Below, piece by piece: positions 55,701 to 64,000 of a stretch of 64,000 bases of DNA; position 1 is the stretch's first letter; every line of letters starts with the position of its first letter. The translations under genes and the position numbers were made by a program. The DNA comes from Parelaphostrongylus tenuis (lineage: Eukaryota > Nematoda > Chromadorea > Rhabditida > Metastrongylidae), in the NCBI GenBank assembly GCA_019055375.1, contig JAHQIW010003656.1:124001-188000 (forward strand). Direction: 5' to 3'. Below the pieces are notes generated by a model that saw only the letters and a program-made list of their open reading frames with translations, searched no databases and was not told where the DNA came from.

Positions 55701-56790
55701 TTTTTTCAGTCATTTTCATAAAATATCTGGATATTCCAAGCTGGGTTTAACAACTAAAAAGCATTGTGAAATTTTCTAGTTGACCGTAGCTCAGAGCCTC
55801 TTAATCGCAACAAAGTAGTGAACTTAGTCTTCCTCGAACAAGATATTAGATGAATGATAGAGAACTCTCAGTTTGTAGTAAACTGTGTAAGTTTCTTATT
55901 TAGCGGACGCCGAAACGTCAGCCATTGCAACCAGCCATTGTACCGTTACATTTGAACTGAATAGCCTATTCACAGCCTCGTGCCCGCTGAGTAAAAAAAT
56001 TACGAATTTATTCAAACAATGCCGAGTAGTCGATAGTCGATCCGGAGGATTTGTAGTAAATGCTTTGATGAAACAATGTTATCATGCCCTTGCGTGCTCA
56101 CACTGGATGGAGGTTTTCACCAGTGTTTGAAATAAAAATTATTGAAGAATGCTGCAATAGGGAATAGTAAAATCATCCGAATTATGTGACATCGAACAGT
56201 TGCCTACGATTGTATTTCCGCTCCTGGCTCCGACCAGAGCCTTGTTGAGGGTATTGGTTTTTCTGCTACACGATTGACCCTGGTAGAAATTTTGAGCTCT
56301 GTCAAGGACATAGACACGGTCGCTTTTAGCGCGTCATTTCTAACGGTTTGCTTAACCTTATTTAGATGTAGTGAAATCACGTAATGCATAAGGTGTCATA
56401 GTAAAATGAATAACACTGAAAGGATACTTGGTTTATAGGCTTTGAAACACGACTCTACCTAGGAGTCACTCAAAAACAGCTAACTGACATCACAGCACCA
56501 ACATTTGATATACTCAGAAGAGAAAGCAAGTTGTTGGAGAACTCACCATTGATGTTATTGGGACTGACCGAACCAAGCAGACGCACTTCACCGTATTCAT
56601 TCTGCCACTCCGAAGCATTATATTGGCTGAACTTATTCCTAGTGTCGTTGAAGCGGACACTTCTTCTTGGTGCCTGATTGTGGAGATCAATGTCGAGCGG
56701 CTCACTTACCACCGTCACATGCTTCCCTCTTTCCGGTTCGGGAGTCTTCCGACCAAGAATTCGATTCTTCCATGAGAAAATGCCTGGCAT
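40735..56790 (-). CDS. p140Cap/Sickle-tail (SRCIN1/KIAA1217) family scaffold with AIP3-type region
   Basis: Exons in coding order: 56790-56547, 54768-54587, 52131-51883, 51352-51210, 50511-50386, 50102-50048 (tentative), 49565-49360, 48257-48137, 47076-46888, 46356-? (VNAQHARNYIREAAEEIVRL), 44381-44251, 44071-43951, 41592-41275, 41068 (or 41103)-40944, 40831-40735. Phases agree at the firm junctions; two gaps remain (46.3-44.4 kb and 43.95-41.6 kb). The protein starts MPGIFSWKNRILGRKTPEP. The AIP3-type core reads FLQANDEVKRAILPPE, FVRAFPNIPRHYIDQSSVKI, LFYELDD and DIRNKSVLKLRD. It continues with RPASAMARTDYRR, SGSVTPIIDKES, then METMERQLAGLSSLVHSALV, coiled coil (RKLKMSEVELLTEGLTQIGK, RIKADMQKIVKEEKYIREQT), a Pro-rich linker and a basic coiled tail (RLAEKQRQLRSQFQQLK). 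Vertebrate relatives are cytoplasmic scaffolds that regulate Src and cortical actin; that role here is inference. Confidence 0.85.
42290..42420 (-). repeat. SINE family I tail fragment
   Basis: Shares the acatttcaagtgttgttttg and gaggatttcgccttcttcat segment with 38975-39030 and resembles 49817-49880. It lies in an intron of the p140Cap-like gene. Confidence 0.4.
42829..43094 (+). mobile_element. Mariner-derived MITE retaining the transposase start
   Basis: Inverted ends: taggttggggaaaagttctg at about 42829 and its inverse cgaacttttgccccaaccta at 43074-43093. Inside, a plus-strand ATG (42960) opens MELTSEQIRLLMMHEWLLGS followed by NATVTSERINL, the N-terminal HTH of mariner transposases. It then runs straight into the right terminus. 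About 90 percent of a normal mariner is deleted. It lies in an intron of the p140Cap-like gene, antisense to it. Confidence 0.75.
43595..43668 (+). repeat. Family C tail fragment
   Basis: gtgggttcgaatcccatctg then acgcaaatgtttttgcacat and cgctctttatc: B box plus right end, as at 31838. Confidence 0.5.
45293..45686 (+). CDS. Candidate small gene nested antisense in the p140Cap-like gene
   Basis: An ATG at 45293 lies 22 bp after an acceptor-like cattttag and opens MESLSGAVLGSLELKQQLAC. A frame-consistent exon ends at 45526 (LHSYNLVEDSQKK) on an excellent donor gtaagt. It joins in phase to 45621-45686 (acceptor gctcacag; VADNLILTGSEESEAAEASA, stop TGA). The first intron is less certain: donor gtaatg after 45385 or gttgtg after 45390, acceptor gtgaaag at 45450. 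Product about 75-80 residues, soluble, acidic tail; family unknown. Confidence 0.35.
47575..47648 (-). repeat. Family C tRNA-like module
   Basis: On the minus strand agtggtagcgtacgcccctgg and cgggttcaattcccgcctag: good A and B boxes. It sits 50 bp before a family B SINE. Confidence 0.55.
47697..47978 (+). repeat. SINE family B (copy 2), best copy
   Basis: Head gagcgcatgtggcgcagtgg followed by ttagacgtgc; B-box-like tgcttcgatctcgc; body ggtaccagactggtctcagt; tail ccaccgcgagttattgtaaa and ggattgatcaatca. Intronic in the p140Cap-like gene, antisense to it. Confidence 0.7.
48597..48860 (+). CDS. Basic ORF nested antisense in the p140Cap-like gene
   Basis: An uninterrupted 87-codon frame, ATG to TAG, preceded by an in-frame TAG. 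After an internal Met at 48633 it reads VSKSAKLRGNARSKKRANNS, then a Ser/Gln-rich part, then SFKNAWDTATGMNRNQTKID and a Lys-rich end. The strong basic and polar bias is protein-like. The AWD block loosely recalls ribosome-biogenesis proteins of the NOP16 type, but this is far too weak to name. No introns, SINE or LINE match seen. Confidence 0.35.
   Translation: MFNCAKLTQPFAMVSKSAKLRGNARSKKRANNSLNVLERHNSGSSPQKLELQVEPVSQDSRSFKNAWDTATGMNRNQTKIDKFRKKL
49775..49900 (-). repeat. SINE family I tail fragment
   Basis: Contains cagggatcccagcacattcg, gtcctccacaatagtttccg and aacattttgcatgttgtctg, the tail blocks of 38925-39000. The 106-codon minus frame across it is not an exon I could connect. Confidence 0.4.
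51640..51740. repeat. Tetranucleotide microsatellite (TCTA/TCTG)n
   Basis: Imperfect ctat/ctgt/cttg repeats between two exons of the p140Cap-like gene (51352 and 51883). Confidence 0.9.
52700..53680. repeat. Repeat family G array in a p140Cap-like intron
   Basis: At least four diverged units. Each has a (c/t)tacagcgca or ttatagcgca block, aaagc(a/c)ac...tgacattttc or acaacatcataatcgtcg, gatttgagctatcaaa, and actaaaa then a gtcca(g/a)cg(g/a)aaaa end (for example near 52745, 53175, 53410, 53585). Spacing is about 180-190 bp. Non-coding; frames of 106 and 127 codons over it are not exons. Confidence 0.5.
55132..55377 (+). other. Unassigned open frame in p140Cap-like intron 1
   Basis: 82 codons without ATG at the start (begins at GTG), reading STPPKHEHGCSLTIKCAKSP onwards. 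Intron 1 otherwise shows no gene or repeat. It has no splice support and I do not call it a gene. Confidence 0.12.
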
Positions 56791-56849
56791 TACAGACTCA
56801 ACCCGCAGTAAAGGAAATTGTAGCTTGGAAAGGAAACAGGGCGAAATAA

Positions 56850-58440
56850 CTTTTGGTGGGTCAATGGACGGGCGACAATGATATTACAACAACGCTGGCG
56901 AAGAGGGAGTAAAATCCGTAGGCAATTGCTGCTCTTGCCAGCCTCCCGAACATTGCAACAGGAGCCAGCAGCGCCTCCGACCCATAGCGAACGCCGCCTC
57001 GAATTGCTCGCACAAACTGGGTGAGTGTAATTTTATTCGTAGGCCTGTTCTAGCAGATTTTTTTTGAGAGCACTCTACTGACTTTTGAAAATGGGAGATC
57101 AATTGCCAACGAATGGACTATCTAAGGATTTGCGTAGACTGTTGTTGGCACAGTGAGATCTTTCTTTTTTTCCAGTCAATATTTGCAATTTTTAAGAGGA
57201 TAGGGACGTAAGTCTTCCAGAATAATCATCCGGAACACGGATCTAAAATGTGTCTGTGCTATACATGCTTACAAGAAGCCTTCACCAAAAACCAGTAGTT
57301 TACAAAGCATTTCTCAATGTCCTGTACTATTAAAAGCCACTAATGTTGCCTGTTGACAGTGTCCTAACAGACATTCAGTTCTATGGTTTCACTCTTAAAT
57401 CAATTAACAGCTGCTAATCCTTGCAAAAAAAGGTATTACACTTTTGAAAACATTTCCAAGCTGAACAATTTTTAGGAATATTTTTTTTCTTTTCTGGTAA
57501 ATCAAGTCGTCCACCTCTCGCGGATTGGCAGAGTGGTATCACATCTTGAGAGCATGAAACCACTGACCTAATACATTTGTAGGCCATTTCAAAAAAGTAA
57601 GCTTACCTTGCATTGTCGAAAAGTAGTCTATACTTTATTTTAACCATTACATGACCCGATATCGATGGACTATGAACAAGTTCTTCGCCATTGTGTTGCT
57701 CGCTCTCATACTTTATCACTTAAGTTGAAGATTTTGGGTAACCACCAACAGCATGAAATTCGTTTTAAGAGCCTTACGATTATTGAGCACTAAGTATCAA
57801 AGTTTTAAATAGGTGTTCGCAATGTCCAGTTGTAAAGTTAACATCTAGTCAAAATTCTGATCTCAGTAAAAATTAAGAACTCAAGTTTTTGTCAACTGTT
57901 TGACAATTTCCTGATGAGCATTAGTGATACTGAAATTCTAGATTCTAATCAAATTGACCTTTGATGACAAATTAGATTTTTTAATAATGAGAAATAAGAT
58001 AATTAGATAAATTGTGGCGCTAAAGTATAAAATGGATCGTTATCAGAGTCGTCAATCAGTGCCATAGTATTGCTTGAATGAATTTTGCTTAAACATTGAT
58101 AATTGGGTCTACCGATCGTGCGTTAGTAATATACAGATTTCAATTCGATTGTTAGGAAATTACAATGGTAAAGAACTTTAGAAATAAAACAACCTTCTAA
58201 GACATTATTACTATAGAAGAAAAGCTTTTACACAAAATTATCGAGCACCTGAATACATCAAGTTCCATGAATATCGAAAAATCATCTAGAGATAGCAGAA
58301 AACGACTCGAATTCGAAGTGTTTTGAAATACACCATTTCACCGTTAGGAAACATACTCAAGAGGTTTTTGCAATGTTCACATACGTTCTCATTTTACACA
58401 TGTTCAAACCGCACGTACCAGTCCGTCGTTCTAAATCTAT
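56850..58440. other. Upstream region of the p140Cap-like gene; no gene seen
   Basis: It includes a modest GC-rich stretch at 56930-57010 and a weak A-box-like ggattggcagagtggtatca at 57521. No exon, RNA gene or repeat family could be supported. Any promoter for the minus-strand gene would be here. Confidence 0.3.
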
Positions 58441-58459
58441 TGTTAGGAGGGATTGATAT

Positions 58460-58585
58460 ATGGGGGACATTAAGCCAAAACATTTGTACGAGACTAGTGA
58501 AATTGATAAATCGTCTGAACGATCCGATTCCGAGACATGCGAAACAAACAATACAAGTCACCCTAAGAGAGTTTCCTCAAATTGA
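58460..58585 (+). CDS. Small polar ORF, unassigned
   Basis: 41 codons from ATG to TGA (MGDIKPKHLYETSEIDKSSE...), Ser/Glu/Thr-rich, preceded by an in-frame stop. A different frame over the same bases is also open (88 codons, hydrophobic), so coding status is ambiguous. Confidence 0.18.
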   Translation: MGDIKPKHLYETSEIDKSSERSDSETCETNNTSHPKRVSSN

Positions 58586-59114
58586 TTGAGGAATGTAGTA
58601 AACATTCCGGAAGGAACATGTCAAACAACGACCACAGTATAACTCCATTGTATGGTTATTTTTTGATATTACAGTCCCTTTTGATGTATCGGTTAATATT
58701 TATTGGTAATTCTCAAGACAGAATCCGTAAACAAATTTATTTTTGTCTTTTTTTGAATTGTAGTTCTTCAAGTTTTTGGGAATATCACTTCGCTTACTTC
58801 AAATGTCTCAATTTTCAAAAGAACTTAGTGAAACGCAGTGGCTAGTTTGCTGTGGTTGGTGTTAAAGTCGGCTAATCGTTCGTCATCTTGAGAAGAATTT
58901 TCTAATTTTTACAATTTACGCGACGCAGCTCGTCAATAATTGTTTCACTATTATCTTTCTTAATTGCAAAACTGCTTGGTTTTTTTAGTGCCTGAAAAGT
59001 GATAAAAGATATTACACTCGGCTAAAGATGCGGATACAGATGTTTCCGTGATTTTTTCCCATAGCGACCTTGCAGCACATAAGCACAGCTCCAGTATTTA
59101 TATACTATAAAGTT

Positions 59115-59401
59115 AAAAGGATAAAGCTCTCGGCGCTGATCAATACCTGAGGGATGCGCCATGCATTCGTCTTTAATTTCTGAGTTTGCTTTTGGTGATC
59201 GAATGCATATCTGGCCCTTACAATGACTCGTGGTGGCCTCTCCTGTATGGAGTCAGTGCTACTTATCCTCCCAGCAAAGTCTGAGACAAGTCTGATACCA
59301 TTTTACCGACCACGGAGGAATGGATAGCTTGGTGAGCACGAGATCGGATCATCGGCCTGTGTGTGACACAGAGCACCTGACCACTGCGCTACATGCGCTC
59401 T
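59115..59401 (-). repeat. SINE family B (copy 3)
   Basis: Head on minus: gagcgcatgtagcgcagtgg; tail gatgcgccatgcattcg and cctgagggatgcgcc as at 1030. Orientation is opposite to the 47697 copy. Confidence 0.7.
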
Positions 59402-59484
59402 TATATACCATAATATCAATTAAAATGAAATTGCAAAAGAAAAGTGTAGATGAGGATCGCACAAGATGTAGATAGAAAAAAGGT

Positions 59485-59673
59485 ATGCAAAATAAGACCG
59501 ATGAAGGTAGTATTACTGACGCGAATAGAAATCGCACAGTGTGTTGTGTGATGGATTTGGTCAAACGCCGACTACCAGACGACACTATAGAATCCAATAG
59601 TTACGGTATATGGCCTTTCAAAATTATTTCTGAGCTGCTTGAACATTTGTCACAATCCTCTCTCATTTTCTAA
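59485..59673 (+). other. Unassigned ATG ORF
   Basis: 62 codons, MQNKTDEGSITDANRNRTVC onwards, ending ELLEHLSQSSLIF. No family recognised and no splice partners. It follows directly on a SINE, so it could be chance. Confidence 0.15.
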
Positions 59674-60026
59674 ATCGAACATTGATACAACGATGCTCAG
59701 GATTCTGCCGCGACCTTCCCCATTATTGGTAAATATATAAATATCGAGTTCAATGTGACGCTGCTATTGAACGGTCTCCAGTAGGTTAACGGATCGTTTA
59801 CGTTAAAAATAGTTGGGACATTTTTAAACGATTGAAGGAAAGGCAAAGCAAGTGCCTCGAGGTTTTAGTGAACACTTAGAGAGCCGGGAAAGAGTAATTG
59901 AGGATTCGAAGTCACCTCTGGTGTTAAGTTTTGCTCGTACCTCAGTAGGCTTGTGGTTGGTTAAGACTATTGAGTAAGCTATTCATGATTTGTTAGCGTC
60001 ATCACCCAACTATGCGATAATGCACC

Positions 60027-60688
60027 TTATGTATGGCCAGCCCTAACATAATTATGTAACCCATGCGTGGATGGTACCATGAAAGTGGATTTTTGTGTCA
60101 CCTTCTTGATTACGAAGTGCTGAATGGTGCAGGCCCTGGTATTATACACAATGTAGCCACCATAGGTTATTATAACATGATTTGATATTAAGGAAGACGT
60201 GTTCGACCTTTTGTGTTGACCAACCACGTCTCTGGGTGATAAATGCTGAATCAGTTCGCGCAACGCTGGTTGCAGCTTCTTAGGACGGGCACCAGAAGTG
60301 ACTGCATGCTTATACTGAGACTCATAAAGTCTGTTCTCCTTTATTTTGATTTGGCTTATCATTTGCATATATAAGTAATCATATTATGTACATGCGCGGA
60401 GATGTACCTTCTTCGTGAAAATACTCTTTACCACACATTGGATCCTTCAACAGCTTTCACAAATTGAGAATTCTCTGGGGAATATATGAGTAGATTAGCA
60501 GCTAGAGACAAATGGAGATTACAGTGTGACTCAATCGAGTCATCTAATAATTTAAATGATCGGGTGACGTGATTCTGCTTGACTGTAGCTACAGCTCTCA
60601 ATGCTAGACATACTATTACTCTTTTTCCCTTGCCGCTAACCGATAATTCTGCATAAGAATGGATGAGGCAACGCTTACTTAGTGTCAC
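60027..60688 (-). CDS. Unrecognised two-exon gene fragment
   Basis: Exon 60688-60432 (after acceptor-like atcaactag) reads SGKGKRVIVCLALRAVATV and LLDDSIESHCNLHLSLAANL and ends on donor gtaaag. It joins in phase to 60354-60027, which reads QIKIKENRLYESQYKHAVTS, PKKLQPALRELIQHLSPRD and TYGGYIVYNTRACTIQHFVI, then stops at TAA. The two long adjacent same-strand frames, phase agreement and balanced composition favour coding. The second acceptor (gataag) is weak. Upstream exons would lie above 60.7 kb. No domain recognised. Confidence 0.4.
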
Positions 60689-60839
60689 CTAGTTGATCGA
60701 AAACTTCTGTTCTGTTTTGAGGGCATCATCACAAGAGTCTTTCACTTTCTACTCATTGAAATCACTTTAATTAAATTTGACAAATGCGGGAAAAATTATA
60801 CCTTTACAAACTATCTCAAACAAAAACCTGAAAGTACTT

Positions 60840-61500
60840 TTTTTTACTTTTCTACTTTTTCACTATGAGGGGACAAATAAAAAACCTACCTTATTTGCTA
60901 GACAGAAACTTTTCATAGGATTTTCAGTAATAATTCGTAAGCTGAGATTTCTGGCTACAGCCCCACGTTGCCGAATTTCGAGAAAGCTCTTTTTTACGTT
61001 ATTACACATGGAAATCCCTTGAGTTAAAATCGCGCATACTTTTCGTCGGACAAAACTTTTTTGGACTATTGGCTACTGCCGCGACGTCGTAAAACCTGTT
61101 CAAAATCGATCGAACATCGCCTCAGCGCAATGACCGCTTAATCCAACGTGAGTTGGCCCAAGAACCCTTTGGTCGCACATGCGATTTCAACTTATTCTAC
61201 CTGTTGTGGTGCAGAGAAATGGTCTTTTCAGGATATAAGCACGGCGTTGGAATCAGCTACCTTTACGCTATTTAATGATTACTAATAATCCAAAGAAAGA
61301 GCTCTGTTCGGCGAAAAATATGCGCGTCTGAGGCTAGAATAATTTTGGATTTTACAAGTTATAAAAGCGCGTTTTGAAAAACTAGCTACGTGAGGCTGTA
61401 GCAAGAAATTTAGGCTTTTGAATGGTTGCTAACTTTCCTACAAAAAGTTTTTGTCCAGCGAATAAGGTCGGTTTTTTATTTATCCCCTTATAACCATGAA
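60840..61500 (+). repeat. Repeat families G and F, adjoining copies
   Basis: 60840-61050 carries G-type blocks (ttttcagtaataattcg, cgagaaagctc...ttattacacatgg). 61240-61480 carries F-type blocks (cacggcgttggaatcagcta, atgattactaataatccaaa, gttataaaagcgcgttttg, ccagcgaataaggtcgg). Confidence 0.45.
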
Positions 61501-61504
61501 GTTC

Positions 61505-63590
61505 CTCTGAAAGCCAAAAAACGACGCATATCCACAAAATTTCCATCTTGTTGTAAAATTATCTGCGAACATCTGTACAATGACTCACCCAATTTTGTTA
61601 TTTACCCAAGATTTATGGCTTTCTCAGTTACTCCTTGGAAGATGGGTGCGGAAACTACTCATGCGATGCACAGAGTAATACTGCCAGATCATTTTTCACT
61701 TGTTGAACCACCAGAACTTTGTGATATTTGTAACTTTTCGTCGGCAGTCATTCTCAATATCTTTCAGTCATAATGTAGATCGACTCAACGTTTGTAATGC
61801 CAGATGTCGACGTTAAGCTAAAGCACGTAGAGCAATGGGGTAGCTCATAGAGCTACCATAGAATGGATTGAAAACTTCTGGAAGAACTAGTTATATCTAT
61901 ACGAGCTTTTTGGAACTCCACTGAATTCTCAGAAAATTGTTGCTCACTCACGATGACATATGGGGTTACTATACCGTTGTATGTGCTCTTCTCATCTTAT
62001 CAGAGACGAAAGGGAAAACTCAGAATTATCGACGATCGAGAACTATCGTTACGAGCATATAATGTGGTTCATCGACATCAACCACGTTGTAGAATAATAC
62101 GCATAGCAGGTCGTCGACCCACCAGGGTGTCCAAAACGGAGGCCATCACAATCATGCTTACGACCGCATAATTTCGTTGTGACAAGGCCGAATTTGTTGA
62201 ATGAAATCGTGACAGATCGGCCTACGCATTTTCTGTTCAGAATGGTCTTTGCTATTGAAATATCTACAGCATCACCCGACTTGAGATTCTATGATTTAGG
62301 GTCTAAAGAATTATCCGAATCATTACAGAATGTCCAACTAAAGTAAAGTAGGAAAACTCTGTAGAGATTTTTCAACAAACAGTAAACTTCACGATGATTA
62401 ATGGGAGCACATAACGATCTCACAGTCATTTTGGGCATGAAGGAATTCAGTTTAAAGAAAAGTTAACAGGTATACATGAGGTAACTTCTATACACCTTTA
62501 TCAAACGGAAGTGTAATCATTTTGCAGAGCTTGTAAAAATCAATGTCAAGGCGACGGAAACGAAAGACTGGCTGAAACGGTTATCACCATCTTCGTGTGG
62601 ATACCATCAATCATATCTGCATGAGAAGATGTCATTAAACCACATAATTTAGTGCTCATATTCAGAATGAACTGGATAGAGAGCATCTTTTAAGGTGGAC
62701 AAACTACATGGGCAAGCATCTCAACATACCGGTAAGGTTACTTTGGGTTTCGATTCCTATAAACGTCAGCGAAACAAGTAACTGCTTGTCCAAGTACCGT
62801 TCTTGAGGGACATACTCGAACTGGGAGTTTACGGTAGCAGGTTTATATAAGAGTAGCAACCTGGCTATCTTGAATGTTGAACAGTCAAACTATCTTGGAC
62901 ATTTGAAGACGTTTTAATCACGTTCAAAACTTTTCATTTATGACTTTTTAGGCCCGAATGCGTGCGGACTACAAATCCAATGAGCCAAAATTTGAGAGAT
63001 TTAAACAGAATTATTTACCAATCCTGTGAATAAAGAAATCAGGGGAATAAGTACGTCTATGCAGGCGACAGACTCTTGACCATAGGTCAATTTCAAACAA
63101 CACTGCCTTTATTAGTTTAAGAACCAGTCTCGATGAAACTTGCTTACTTTCTACTGGAATATGTTCTCAAAAAGAAAGGACAATTTTTTTTTCTTTCATT
63201 TAACCTCTTCGTGAGCGCAGTTGAAACCGTCGCGTGCAATGCGACTCGTAGTTGGCGCACAATTTATGTTATTTAATTTCGGTTTTTTCTCCGTTACGAG
63301 GATTACTCAGGTTTCTCATATTTTTCGATTCTTCGCGATTTTCTCCACCTCCGTAGGCCTTTGGCTATTTAACTAAGCAATTACACTGTTGATAGCATTC
63401 TTTCAATTGATATAAGTTGTATAAAGAATACTGTGATGTAAATCTGTTTGTTTTGATATTTTCCACTATTTACAATACTCAGACGTTATCTAAGTGATTG
63501 TGATTCTAAAAAAATTAATAGCTTGTTTATATGATGTTGCACAGTGCGTGCAATGCGAGTTTATCAATAGTTCGCAGTATGGCTGAGTTT
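61505..63590. other. No firm gene; one possible terminal exon
   Basis: At about 62003-62171 after tcttatcag, an open frame (RRKGKLRIIDDRELSLRAYN..., ending EAITIMLTTA) runs to TAA; it is basic and unrecognised. The rest shows no domain, RNA gene or repeat family I can name. Confidence 0.2.
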
Positions 63591-63593
63591 GAT

Positions 63594-64000
63594 AGTAGGT
63601 CTCATAAGTTTTGACACTAGAGCGATAAATTCAAAATTTACTATTCAGAGGTAACTAAAATTCCCTAACAACACTATTCAGTTGCGCCATCAGCCTGAAC
63701 ACGTTTCTACCATCTCTCAGCCAACATATCAACACCGCGCTCATAGATCTCTTTATCCTTAGATCCGGAGAAAGTTGTCATCCTCGACGCAAATGACGAT
63801 ATCTCGAAACTTCTCCTAGCTCAGGTAGTGCTCCAGCGACCGGAGGAGGTGATAGTCAGACGGCGACAATTCAGCGCTGTTCAGCGGATGATGCAGCAAG
63901 CCAGGACAGTCCGATCAATTCCCTCTTCGACAGTTCGGTAAGATGCAGCCTTGTGTTATCTTGGAACAGAATGAGACTAAGCCGAAACGATGCAGATGCT
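63594..64000 (-). mobile_element. Decayed mariner transposase, 3' part, cut by window edge
   Basis: The inverted end at about 63594 (aggtctcataagttttgaca) is followed, reading the minus strand from 64000, by SLILFQDNTRLHLTEL, then after a frameshift LSPSDYHLLRSLEHYLS, then EIYERGVDMLAERW and KRVQADGA. These are the last catalytic Asp region (HDNARPH-like), the PSDYHLF-type block and the C-terminal ERWxxC-type block of mariner. There are many stops and at least three frameshifts. The 5' part lies beyond the window. Confidence 0.8.

Overview
The window looks like nuclear DNA of a clade V (strongylid, hookworm-type) nematode. Genes are split into small exons with GT/AG introns and short T-rich acceptors, and two start codons sit directly on trans-splice-like acceptors. 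The TTBK/CK1 kinase is of the type expanded in nematodes. The repeats are RTE 3' ends, mariner remnants, tRNA-derived SINEs and foldback elements. No bacterial, viral or organellar genes are seen. Most open reading frames are antisense or chance frames over repeats; the real genes had to be built from spliced exons. Layout: (1) 1-10,100 has no convincing gene; it is a bed of tRNA-like foldback elements, SINEs, a 547 bp foldback element, a degenerate FLYWCH-like fragment and an internally deleted mariner. (2) 10,105-21,657 (+) is a tau-tubulin-kinase-like gene of 10 exons, with repeats packed into its introns and one 1-nt frame break in an A10 run. (3) 21,750-37,600 is repeat-rich: SINEs, RTE tails, a (CA)n tract, foldbacks, and G17 and C18 tracts. 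(4) 37,678-40,265 (+) holds the tail of a small gene and, 56 bp after its stop, an 81-residue one-helix membrane protein resembling SMIM4/UQCC5; this spacing suggests an operon. (5) 40,735-56,790 (-) is a large p140Cap/Sickle-tail (SRCIN1/KIAA1217) homologue with an AIP3-type region and coiled coils. Its introns carry at least one candidate nested plus-strand gene (45,293-45,686), another ORF (48,597-48,860) and a mariner MITE. (6) 57,000-64,000 is mostly unannotated, with an unrecognised two-exon minus-strand candidate at 60,027-60,688, a SINE, and a decayed mariner transposase at the right edge. How the genes relate: the kinase and the scaffold are separate transcription units with no visible functional link. 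The small membrane-protein gene and the scaffold are convergent, with 469 bp between their stop codons. The most unusual structural signal is the family of palindromic elements that carry tRNA-like modules between or within inverted repeats (best copy 33,536-33,726; large palindromes at 1,493-1,880, 2,115-2,565 and 34,800-35,115).
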